From: an uncultured Bacteroidia bacterium
GTDB taxonomy: Bacteria > Bacteroidota > Bacteroidia > Bacteroidales > ML635J-15
Reading direction: 5' to 3'
NCBI GenBank assembly: GCA_902776565.1
Contig: CACYQN010000009.1
Location: 13,036-77,035, forward strand
DNA length: 64,000 bases
Positions 35,653-43,850 of this stretch are shown here, piece after piece. Positions within the stretch are counted from its first letter, which is position 1, and each line of letters starts with the position of its first letter. The position numbers and the translations under genes were made by a program. The notes under the pieces were generated by a model. It had not been told where the DNA came from and did no database searches. It was given only the letters and a program-made list of their open reading frames with translations.

Positions 35653-36474
35653 TTACTCCTGTTTTTTCTTTTCCATTGTAGCGTCCCAGTTACCTGCGTT
35701 GTTGTTTGCTTCGTCAAGTTTACCGACTCTCAGGCAGGTATCTTTGATTTTGTCCTTGTAGTTAACAGTGAGCTGTCTGTCAAGACCGTCAAGAAGGTCG
35801 TCGTACAAAGCATAGCACTGGAAAACCTTAACGGCAACACCCGAACCTGTCATAACGGTTGCGGTATCCATCTTGAATTCAACCTTGCGGCCAACTCTTG
35901 TGTATCTGATGTCTTCTACAGGATATTCGAGGTGCTTGAACAAGGAATCCTTTACAGGAACCAAAGTGGTATCACGGCTGAAATTCTTAAGTCCAGCCTC
36001 TTCAACTTCCTTCCAGTTGCCAGTCTTCTTTGCCTTTGCAATCATATCAAGAGCCTTCTTTTCGTTCAAGCCGGCTTTCAACTGCTCGTCGGTCAATGTT
36101 CCGATAGCCCTTACAACCTTCAAGTTGCCGTTGTTGATGAAGTTAATCAACTCGTCAAACGATGGAGTGTAAAGATGTTCGTATGTTGGAACTTTGCTCT
36201 TTACATATACGGTGTCGTTGCCATTGACTTCCTTTATTACTTTCTTGCCGTTCTTTACAGAGTCCTTGGTGTAAACCGGTGAAAGGACATTTTCCTTAAA
36301 AGCTACCTGTGCGGTACGTATTGCAATCAACTGGTCAACAGTGGTCTGGAAACGAGCCACCCTTTGTTCTTCGTATTCAATTGGCGTTTCAATGCCATCA
36401 ACTATCTTGTAAACCAAAAAAGCTACTAATGCAAGTAGTACAACCGAAACAACGATTCTAATTACCTTTTCCAT
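35653..36474 (-). CDS. Single-pass membrane protein of unknown function
   Basis: One N-terminal membrane helix (about residues 5-24, IRIVVSVVLLALVAFLVYKIV), then about 245 residues outside, probably periplasmic. A helix similar to coiled-coil follows (RVARFQTTVDQLIAIRTAQVAFKENV), then mixed alpha/beta sequence with a basic/acidic central part. No family is recognised. It is first of a tight minus-strand operon with DUF3822 and rsmD (2-bp and -4-bp spacings) and has its own -7 box. Confidence 0.82.
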   Translation of the reverse strand: MEKVIRIVVSVVLLALVAFLVYKIVDGIETPIEYEEQRVARFQTTVDQLIAIRTAQVAFKENVLSPVYTKDSVKNGKKVIKEVNGNDTVYVKSKVPTYEHLYTPSFDELINFINNGNLKVVRAIGTLTDEQLKAGLNEKKALDMIAKAKKTGNWKEVEEAGLKNFSRDTTLVPVKDSLFKHLEYPVEDIRYTRVGRKVEFKMDTATVMTGSGVAVKVFQCYALYDDLLDGLDRQLTVNYKDKIKDTCLRVGKLDEANNNAGNWDATMEKKKQE

Positions 36475-36505
36475 TATTGAAATTTTAAGTTTAATTTTGC
36501 AGTCG

Positions 36506-36513
36506 CAAAGTTA
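36506..36513 (-). promoter_or_regulatory. Putative -7 box for the membrane protein/DUF3822/rsmD operon
   Basis: Reads TAACTTTG on the minus strand, 32 nt before the start codon, in the 82-bp gap to the divergent helicase gene. Confidence 0.5.
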
Positions 36514-36556
36514 GATTTTTTTTGTGATAACACAAGCAAATATTTAAAAACTTTAA

Positions 36557-37987
36557 ATGACACGGGAAGAATTTAAGGAACGGCTGGGTTTTCTAATGAA
36601 TTGTGAACTGACTGTCGGGCAGTTATCTGCTTCTGACACACTATATTCGTTTATGGGAAACCGCGACAAGTTCAGCACTTTTCTTCTCAAGGGATATGCC
36701 GGAACGGGAAAAACAACCCTCATAAGTGCGTTCATAAAGCTGCTCGAAGAGGTAAAGATAAACACAGTTTTGCTTGCTCCGACAGGTCGTGCTGCCAAGG
36801 TTCTGTCCAACTATTCGGGACGGCACGCATCGACAATCCACAAATGCATCTACCGAAAAAAATCGACTGCCGACCCCGGAAGCAATTTTTCACTCAACTA
36901 CAATAATTTTAAAAATACGGTTTTCATTGTTGATGAAGCTTCGATGATTGGAAATGCGCAGAATCCCGAAAATGCCTTTGGCAGCGGGCGACTTCTGGAC
37001 GATTTGCTTGCCTACGTTTTCAACGACAACAACTGCCGACTTATTCTGCTTGGAGATTCAGCACAGTTGCCACCGATTGGGACGGTCATCAGTCCTGCAC
37101 TTGACGAAAATTACCTTAGCGCATACGGTATGACAGTTTTTTCGTGCGAACTTTCCGAAGTGGTAAGACAAGACGCTGATTCGGGCATTCTATTCAATGC
37201 CACGCAGTTGCGCAAAATGATGACCGATGGCAATTTCAATTTTCCAAAGTTGAAGTGCAAAGGTTTTCCTGAAATCCAGTCCATCACAGGCGCGGAACTG
37301 ATTGATGAAATTGAAAATTCGTATTCCCGCTACGGCAACGACGAAACCAGAATCATCTGCAAGACAAACAAATACGCCAACCGCTACAATATGGGAATCC
37401 GCAACCGCATTCTTTGGCGCGAAGAGGAACTTTCGTATGGCGACTTGCTGATGGTTGTCAAGAACAACTACTCGTGGCTACCCGAGAATGCCGAAATCGA
37501 CTTCATTGCAAACGGCGATATGCTTGAGGTTTTGAAAGTTAGACGGCACTACGAACTATATGGCCATAGGTATGTTGACCTGTATGTGCGGTTTGTCGAT
37601 TTTCCCGACTTGGAAATAGAGGTGAAGGCTCTTCTAGACACTTTGGCAATCGATTCGGCTAGTATGCCAAGCAATTATTACAAGGAACTGTGGGAACAAC
37701 TCGAAGTTGACTATCAAGACATTCTGGATACGAAAAAACGCCACGAAGCCATTCTTAAAGACCCGTACTACAATGCCTTGCAGATAAAGTATGCTTACGC
37801 GCTTACCTGCCACAAGTCACAGGGCGGACAGTGGAAGTCGGTTTTCATCGACCACGGCTGGCTCAACAAGGAAGAAATCACCGACGAAGGCAAATACGAA
37901 TTCCTTCGCTGGCTATACACCGCAATCACAAGGGCAACAGAAAAATTGTATCTGGTGAATTTCGACAAGGAATTGCTGGAAGAATAA
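36557..37987 (+). CDS. RecD-like superfamily 1 DNA helicase
   Basis: ATP-dependent DNA helicase of the RecD/Dda type. Walker A is LKGYAGTGKTTLISAF (residues 44-59), Walker B and motif II read TVFIVDEASMIG, motif III is ILLGDSAQLPPIGT, and the C-terminal UvrD_C_2-like block has YAYALTCHKSQGGQW and WLYTAITRATEKLYLVNF. The 476 residues lack a RecD2-type N-terminal extension. It is probably a repair or recombination accessory helicase; there is no recBC nearby. Monocistronic, divergent from the preceding operon. Confidence 0.9.
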   Translation: MTREEFKERLGFLMNCELTVGQLSASDTLYSFMGNRDKFSTFLLKGYAGTGKTTLISAFIKLLEEVKINTVLLAPTGRAAKVLSNYSGRHASTIHKCIYRKKSTADPGSNFSLNYNNFKNTVFIVDEASMIGNAQNPENAFGSGRLLDDLLAYVFNDNNCRLILLGDSAQLPPIGTVISPALDENYLSAYGMTVFSCELSEVVRQDADSGILFNATQLRKMMTDGNFNFPKLKCKGFPEIQSITGAELIDEIENSYSRYGNDETRIICKTNKYANRYNMGIRNRILWREEELSYGDLLMVVKNNYSWLPENAEIDFIANGDMLEVLKVRRHYELYGHRYVDLYVRFVDFPDLEIEVKALLDTLAIDSASMPSNYYKELWEQLEVDYQDILDTKKRHEAILKDPYYNALQIKYAYALTCHKSQGGQWKSVFIDHGWLNKEEITDEGKYEFLRWLYTAITRATEKLYLVNFDKELLEE

Positions 37988-38005
37988 CACTTTGACGGAT
38001 GCAAT

Positions 38006-39235
38006 TTAGTGCGTTTTGCGTATGTCTTCCATTACATTTATAAATTTATTCGCGAGAACCGAATAGGTATGATTTTTCAAGACATACTGATGCCCATTAC
38101 TGCCAAGTCTCTGCAATTCGTCGGCTGGCATAACCTTTAGTTTCATAATGGCATCCGCAATAGCTTCTGCATTCTCCGGTTCAACGCTTATTCCGCAACC
38201 AGCCTCTGCAACAGGGTCGTTTGCTGCTTCAACGGCATGAACAATAGGCTTTCCCGACATTTCATAGTCGAAAATCTTGTTGGGAGAAATGCCAAATCGG
38301 TACAAGGGATTTTTTCTCCAGCCAATGAAAAGCAAATCCATCAAAGAAAGCAACGATGGAACTTGTGTTTTTGGTATAGGGTCAAAAAAGAAAATATTAT
38401 TTATGCTCTCGTCTTCTGCCTTTTTAACAAGACGCTGTTTTTCAACTCCGTTGCCGACAAGCACAAAGGCAATGTCCTTTTCCGACAACATTTTCGCAGC
38501 ATCAACAAAAGAATCGAGGCTGTTTGATATTGCGTGACCGCCGAGATAGCCCACAATAAAACCGTACTTTGTTCTTATCTTTTCAATTTCGGAACGCAGG
38601 CTATCGCTTATGCCTTCAGGATTTTCCCAGTCTTCTTCGACAATGCCATTGGGGACATAGTAGAATTTTTCGCGTGGCAATCCGCGTTCTTCCGCGTGGT
38701 CTATCGCCTTGGGCAGCATCGACACGACAGCATCGACATTTGCGTAGGCAAAATCCTCGGCGCGCTGCATTACACGGATAAACGGATGTTTCGGACTATA
38801 TCCGCCAAGTTCCATAGGGGAGAGAGGCCATAGGTCGTGAATTTCGTAGATGTACTTTGCCCCATAATGGTCGGCAATCCTTTTTGCAGGGTAATTGTCG
38901 AGTGGATAGGTCGAAGAAGCAATGACGACATCGGGGACAAAACCATTAAGTATCTTTTTGTAGCGATACTTCAACTGCCATACAAACGAAAACATTGACC
39001 TTATGCGACCAACGCCATTGCCCTTGTATTCATTGGTTTTCACCCAGCGGTAATGAACGCCATCTATTATTTCGTCGGTCATCTGCGGTTGCTTTTTTCG
39101 CAGATGCGAAAATGTAGCACCGACAATCAGCACTTCGTGACCAGCCTTCTGCCATTCGCGAGCCATATAGTAGGGACGGAACTCCATTCCCAACTGTGGC
39201 GAACCTGCATAATGATTTATCAGTAATATATTCAT
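38006..39235 (-). CDS. Glycosyltransferase family 4 (last gene of the polysaccharide operon)
   Basis: GT-B glycosyltransferase of 409 residues. N-terminal domain: MNILLINHYAGSPQLGMEFRPYYMAREW, then VIASSTYPLDNYPA and EIHDLWPLSP, as in WcaI/WbuB-like enzymes. C-terminal domain: YVPNGIVEEDW, VGYLGGHAISNSLDSFVDAA, and EMSGKPIVHAVEAANDPVAEAGCGISVEPEN. Its ATG overlaps the stop of the upstream glycosyltransferase by 4 bp. Probably adds a sugar (a GlcNAc- or fucosamine-like residue is typical for relatives) to the repeat unit. Confidence 0.9.
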   Translation of the reverse strand: MNILLINHYAGSPQLGMEFRPYYMAREWQKAGHEVLIVGATFSHLRKKQPQMTDEIIDGVHYRWVKTNEYKGNGVGRIRSMFSFVWQLKYRYKKILNGFVPDVVIASSTYPLDNYPAKRIADHYGAKYIYEIHDLWPLSPMELGGYSPKHPFIRVMQRAEDFAYANVDAVVSMLPKAIDHAEERGLPREKFYYVPNGIVEEDWENPEGISDSLRSEIEKIRTKYGFIVGYLGGHAISNSLDSFVDAAKMLSEKDIAFVLVGNGVEKQRLVKKAEDESINNIFFFDPIPKTQVPSLLSLMDLLFIGWRKNPLYRFGISPNKIFDYEMSGKPIVHAVEAANDPVAEAGCGISVEPENAEAIADAIMKLKVMPADELQRLGSNGHQYVLKNHTYSVLANKFINVMEDIRKTH

Positions 39236-40338
39236 TTGTTTAGCAATGAGTTATACAAATCCAGCAAAACTGCCGACTGTGAATTCCAGTTGTACTTTTC
39301 TTCAACCGCCTTGCGTCCATTTGCACCCATAGTCCTTGCGGTTTCCTTGTCGTTGCATAGTCTTGCTATTTCATTTGCAATGGCTTCTGTGTCAAATGGA
39401 TTTACGCAAACGCCACAACCAGCCGACTCGACAATGCCTTTCCAAAGGGGAAAATCGGAACAAATGATTGGAATGCCGGCCGCCATATACTCGAACATCT
39501 TTATTGGTAGCGAATCGATGTAGCTTGGCATCGGGTGAAGAATTATAAGTCCGGCAACCGACCTGCTGTAAACTTCGTTTACCTGTTTCCTGTCAATATA
39601 GCCGAGATATTCAACTTTTTCCCATCCGTTTTCCGACTTTATGCTTTCCTGAAGCGATTCGGGGTCGAAGTTGCCGCCTAATATCAATTTGCATTGCGTT
39701 TTTCCGATTGCCACCACCATTTCGTGTATGCCACGGGTGTAGAATAGTCCTCCGACATAGCACACGGCGTTTTCCTTTTTGTCCCACGACGGACTGAACA
39801 TAATGTCATCTAGGACAGGGTAGTTGTTGACATTTCTGACTGGTGCGGAAGTCACTTCCTCAAAGCGTTCCTTTATATGCGGAGTGGCAGCAACAACTGC
39901 GCTAAGCTTCCTGACTTTCCTGTTTTCCATCCGTTCCGACATTCGCGAAGCCATTTTACGCAAAGGCTTTGGAATCCAAGGCTTTGTAAGTATCTGACGA
40001 GGTAAGTCCTCGTGGCTGTCGTAGATTACAGTCTTGCCTTTCTTCGCCAGTTTTACACCTGTTGAAAGCAATTCCGAATCGTGAAAATGATATATGTCGG
40101 CATTGAGTTCCAGTGCTTTACGAAATGCTTTGCGCGGAAATTTCAATATTCTTTGTATTCGTCCGTCCGGTTTGCCGACATCGAATATTTTTACACCATC
40201 AATGGTTTCGTCACCTTTGCCGTCGGCAACGATAAGGTTTACATCGCTGAAAGTCTTTGCCAGCGATTTACATTCCTTGATGAATATTCTTATATCATAT
40301 CGCGGATGAACAGTGGTTATGTGGCATATTTTTGTCAT
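39232..40338 (-). CDS. Glycosyltransferase family 4
   Basis: GT-B protein of 368 residues starting MTKICHITTVHPRYDIRIF, followed by IYHFHDSELLSTGVKL and VIYDSHEDLPRQ. The C-terminal nucleotide-sugar domain has VCYVGGLFYTRGIHEMV, and the motif MFEYMAAGIPIICSDFPLWKGIVESAGCG. The gene starts inside the 3' end of the polymerase gene (44-bp overlap in another frame) and ends in a 4-bp overlap with the next GT4. Such overlaps point to tight translational coupling in the operon. Confidence 0.9.
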   Translation of the reverse strand: MTKICHITTVHPRYDIRIFIKECKSLAKTFSDVNLIVADGKGDETIDGVKIFDVGKPDGRIQRILKFPRKAFRKALELNADIYHFHDSELLSTGVKLAKKGKTVIYDSHEDLPRQILTKPWIPKPLRKMASRMSERMENRKVRKLSAVVAATPHIKERFEEVTSAPVRNVNNYPVLDDIMFSPSWDKKENAVCYVGGLFYTRGIHEMVVAIGKTQCKLILGGNFDPESLQESIKSENGWEKVEYLGYIDRKQVNEVYSRSVAGLIILHPMPSYIDSLPIKMFEYMAAGIPIICSDFPLWKGIVESAGCGVCVNPFDTEAIANEIARLCNDKETARTMGANGRKAVEEKYNWNSQSAVLLDLYNSLLNK

Positions 40339-41590
40339 TGTCGGTATCTTTCATGAAAAATATCAGAATCAGCAGAAGGAACAATCCGCCGTGAGTCAAC
40401 ATGCTGGTAAACAATGCGCTGTTGAGGAAAAGCATTACAAATGCTATGACGATTCCAAAATAGGTCTTGTCGATGTTAAGAGATTCTATAAACTTGATAA
40501 TCACAGCAGTAATCATAACAAATAGGATAGAGCCAATGTGTCCGAAATTCATGAATCCGTCGGCAATGATTCCCGTGTTGCAACTTGTTCCCGGCTTGCC
40601 GTACATATAGTCGCCCATCAGGAATGCAGGTTCAAGCGAGTATGGATAGTCGCTAAAACTACTTAAAACACTGTGAGACAGGTATATTGGATTGCCGTCG
40701 TAAAAGTCGAAGCAGTAGTTGCAAATTTGTACCGGTAGGAAAAACATTCGCCTCACAAAGATTGATTCTGCGAGGATGTTGCCTGTGGTTGCGCTTACAA
40801 TTAATGATGTGAAAATCAGAATCAGTATGCCCGACAATATAAGGCCTGCTTTTGACCTGTAGTTGTCGAAAAAGTAGAAGGCAACAATCAGAAAAATTGA
40901 CAAGAACAATGCCTTGTGCGGATTTACAGCAAATATGTAAAGCATCAGAAGTATGCCTATTGCACTCATCCACAGCTTCTTTTCCTTTATGCCCAGGATT
41001 ATGACGATAGGGAGGACGACTTTCGTGAGCGGTCCCATAAGATAGGAGGTGAAAATGTTTCCTGCCGATTTTGCCGCTGCACGGGCTTCGTAAAGTTCCG
41101 AGCCAAAGGTGAACGACTTTGCGTTTATGTTGAATTTATATGTTAGCACAAATGGAATTAACATTATGATTGACAACAATATAAGAACTGGCAGTTTGTG
41201 CTTTTCCTTGACGGTTTTTATTCTGAATTTTGGAATGACAATGTATTTGCTCGTTATTGCATAGACAAACAACAGCGAGTAAATGGGGGCGAATATCGTG
41301 CAGTTGCCAAACTGGTACATTATTATTGATGGTACGGCGAAAGTAATTGCTACAAACATACTGATTGCGTAGGAGAAGTCGGAAATGCTTTTGTTGACAA
41401 ACAGACGCACCATAAGAGCGAAAAGCATTACAAATCCGACACATACGGTGGTTGTGTTGTATGCCAGCACAAAGTTGTTGACTGCGTACAATGGCACAAC
41501 AAACTCAAAGTATTCGCACACCATCACAAGGTAGAAGCACACGAACATCAGCAGATGCAGAATATTGTTTGATATGAGCTTAGCTTTCAT
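40295..41590 (-). CDS. O-antigen/exopolysaccharide polymerase-like membrane protein
   Basis: A 431-residue protein with about ten predicted membrane helices and a longer extracytoplasmic stretch containing CYCFDFYDGNPIYLSHSVLSSF and YMYGKPGTSCNTGIIADGFMNFGHIG. The topology and position between a flippase and glycosyltransferases are typical of Wzy-type polymerases, which are poorly conserved. The C-terminal residues are encoded within the overlap with the next gene. The start overlaps the flippase gene by 11 bp. The function is inferred from topology and context. Confidence 0.75.
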   Translation of the reverse strand: MKAKLISNNILHLLMFVCFYLVMVCEYFEFVVPLYAVNNFVLAYNTTTVCVGFVMLFALMVRLFVNKSISDFSYAISMFVAITFAVPSIIMYQFGNCTIFAPIYSLLFVYAITSKYIVIPKFRIKTVKEKHKLPVLILLSIIMLIPFVLTYKFNINAKSFTFGSELYEARAAAKSAGNIFTSYLMGPLTKVVLPIVIILGIKEKKLWMSAIGILLMLYIFAVNPHKALFLSIFLIVAFYFFDNYRSKAGLILSGILILIFTSLIVSATTGNILAESIFVRRMFFLPVQICNYCFDFYDGNPIYLSHSVLSSFSDYPYSLEPAFLMGDYMYGKPGTSCNTGIIADGFMNFGHIGSILFVMITAVIIKFIESLNIDKTYFGIVIAFVMLFLNSALFTSMLTHGGLFLLLILIFFMKDTDNDKNMPHNHCSSAI

Positions 41591-42857
41591 TTCCAGTGCG
41601 TTTGTCGTATTTGCGTGTGCAGTTGATAATCAGTAGGAAATATATCGTGTAGGCAACGATGTTGATGCCCGTGTATATTGCAAGGAAGTGTGTTATAGGC
41701 AGGTAACTCAAACTTAGCAAAGCGAGCACAGCACCGAAATAGCAAATCTGCCATGCGGCAAGGACTTTCAGTTTTTCAAGAACGGTAAAACTTATGCTCA
41801 ATGGCGAAACAATGAACTGTACGGCAAAAGCAGGTGCCAGTATTGCTGAGTAACTGCCTGATACTCTCCAAGTTTCGGAGAAGAAAAATGAAAACAGTCC
41901 TTCGCCCCAAATCATTATGACAGCCATAAACGGAATTATGCCGATGCTCAGGTACATTGCGGTTTTCAATATGCTTGGCGTTAGCTTAGCATTGTTTTTA
42001 ACTCTGTCGCTCAGCTCCTTTAGCAATACTTGAGATAAAGATGCCGTAATAAATGATATTGGTACAATTAGCATTTGTCTACTAAGGTCAAAATACCCTG
42101 CCGTTTCGGAACTGTAGAACTTGTTTATGAGGAATATTGGGAGCAACATGCTTGCTGTGTTCAGCACTGCGGGGATAGTCTGGTATTTAGGAAACGATGA
42201 ATATCTTCTTAGCGAAGCCTTTATCTTTCGCCACGACAAGTTGCTGAATGTGAATCCCTTGCGCTTCGCCTGATAAAAACCTGCGGTTATGTTGGCAGCA
42301 TTTCCGACAATGTCGCCCGTAAATAGTCCCGATGCCGATTTTACCGCTCCGAATATTGTCTGCACGATTCCTTCCGAGAGCCGTCTCGACACTTTGTTTA
42401 TGGAAATGGCCTTGAATGCGGAATTCCTTGTAAGCCAGTAGTTAAAGAACTGGTATGTAGAAAAAAGGAAGGTTGACAATGGCACAAAATAGAGCCAGTA
42501 TCCGTATTCTGCGGGAAAATCCAGCCATTTGATAATGTAAGCCTTGAAAATAATCGTTATGATTAGCACCAAAATGTTGATTGCCAGAGAAATGAGAATT
42601 CCTCCGGCGACAAGCCCAGAAGCTTTTCTGTCGTCTTTTGGAAGCACAACTGCAAGTTCGTAACGCATTGTCGATAAGATTACCAAAATCCCGACGATGC
42701 TCATATATACCGAAAAAGCCCCGAAAACTTCAGGAGAGTAGAGCCTGCGCAGGACAAGCTGAAAAAGCATCAGTATTATTTGTGCTATAGCGGTTCCCGA
42801 CACCAACAGTGTTACATTCTTTAATATGCGGTTGTTCAGGAGTTTACGAATTTCCAT
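41580..42857 (-). CDS. Wzx-type oligosaccharide flippase
   Basis: A 425-residue protein with about twelve membrane helices. The start (RILKNVTLLVSGTAIAQIILMLFQLVLRRLYSPEVFGAFSVYMSIVGIL-like sequence) is typical of polysaccharide exporters of the MOP superfamily that flip undecaprenyl-linked repeat units. It sits between the chain-length regulator and the polymerase in one operon, which supports a Wzx/Wzy-dependent pathway. The substrate cannot be inferred. Confidence 0.88.
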   Translation of the reverse strand: MEIRKLLNNRILKNVTLLVSGTAIAQIILMLFQLVLRRLYSPEVFGAFSVYMSIVGILVILSTMRYELAVVLPKDDRKASGLVAGGILISLAINILVLIITIIFKAYIIKWLDFPAEYGYWLYFVPLSTFLFSTYQFFNYWLTRNSAFKAISINKVSRRLSEGIVQTIFGAVKSASGLFTGDIVGNAANITAGFYQAKRKGFTFSNLSWRKIKASLRRYSSFPKYQTIPAVLNTASMLLPIFLINKFYSSETAGYFDLSRQMLIVPISFITASLSQVLLKELSDRVKNNAKLTPSILKTAMYLSIGIIPFMAVIMIWGEGLFSFFFSETWRVSGSYSAILAPAFAVQFIVSPLSISFTVLEKLKVLAAWQICYFGAVLALLSLSYLPITHFLAIYTGINIVAYTIYFLLIINCTRKYDKRTGNES

Positions 42858-42875
42858 CGTCGGACTGCTTGACTT

Positions 42876-43754
42876 TTAGGCTTGTGCTTTTTCGTCGCGG
42901 TTGTAGTTCCTATAGAAGTCGGCGAATATGAAGACAAACACCATAAACAGGAACGAAATTACTGCTGTTGCTACCAGTCGCATAAGTCTGTTTGGTGCAG
43001 GTGAAATCATGGTAGAAGGCACATGTAGCACATCAAAGAAACTGTCGAGTTCGCTGATGTCAATTGAAGCCTCGTTTATCATTGCGCTTGTGTTGGTTAT
43101 GTACTTTGCGTTTTGTTCAAGTCCTGCTTTAAGTTTCGCAATCTTAGGGTCTGTGTTTATTGCATTTGCAACATTGCTGTCAATCCTGCCTATAATCTGT
43201 TCGTATGTCTTTCCCGATTCTCCTTTCACGGCTTCATAAATTTCGACAATACGAGCTTCCATTAATTTCACAATGGAGTCATTCTCGGTATCTTGCGCCT
43301 TAATCTTGTCTGCCAGCGGTGCGCTGAGCTGGTCGAGATTTTCTGTAAGATACGACCTAATCTGTTCGTTGAACGATTGATATAGTATGTCTGCCAGACG
43401 AGTGGCTTCTTCCTTTGATTCGCCCTTTGCCGACAAGGTTGTCTTAGTGTCGTTTGTGATTAGTATGCGTTTGCTGTAGTTGTTTTCTGTCAGTTTGCTG
43501 TCTTCTCCAGCCTTGCTAATTATCGACTGCCTGAAATTTTCATCGTAGCGAACCGAATTTACAACATAATCAATGTCAATGAATCCGATACTCCTCACAT
43601 TTTTAGCGCGGAGTTCATATTTTGCTTCGTATAGGTAAGGCTTTACCGATGGCAGTGTGTAGATATATGATGCAACAGTTGCGACTGCGGTAACAGCCAA
43701 AATCCATATTTTCTTCTTCCATACTATTGATAGATAGTATTTTACAGTCTTCAT
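42876..43754 (-). CDS. Wzz-like chain-length determinant protein
   Basis: A 292-residue protein with membrane helices near both ends (about 15-32 and 260-282) and a long extracytoplasmic helical segment between, the usual plan of Wzz/PCP proteins that set polysaccharide length. The first residues KYYLSIVWKKKIWIL and a proline close to the second helix (SPAPNRLMRLV) are typical. No tyrosine kinase domain is attached. It is first in the operon, 18 bp before the flippase. Confidence 0.85.
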   Translation of the reverse strand: MKTVKYYLSIVWKKKIWILAVTAVATVASYIYTLPSVKPYLYEAKYELRAKNVRSIGFIDIDYVVNSVRYDENFRQSIISKAGEDSKLTENNYSKRILITNDTKTTLSAKGESKEEATRLADILYQSFNEQIRSYLTENLDQLSAPLADKIKAQDTENDSIVKLMEARIVEIYEAVKGESGKTYEQIIGRIDSNVANAINTDPKIAKLKAGLEQNAKYITNTSAMINEASIDISELDSFFDVLHVPSTMISPAPNRLMRLVATAVISFLFMVFVFIFADFYRNYNRDEKAQA

Positions 43755-43775
43755 ACAATAATTGTTATTTTAGTG

Positions 43776-43783
43776 CAAATTTA
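43776..43783 (-). promoter_or_regulatory. Putative -7 box for the polysaccharide operon
   Basis: Reads TAAATTTG on the minus strand, 22 nt before the Wzz-like start codon. Confidence 0.5.
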
Positions 43784-43799
43784 CATTGTTTTATTGATG

Positions 43800-43832
43800 T
43801 TTGCAATATTATATTTCTTTTTATTACTTTCG
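43800..43832 (+). promoter_or_regulatory. Weak -33/-7 promoter for nadE
   Basis: TTTG (43800-43803) and TACTTTCG (43825-43832) with a 21-nt gap; one mismatch in the -7 box. 19 nt before the ATG. Confidence 0.35.
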
Positions 43833-43850
43833 CACCAAAATTTATAAACG

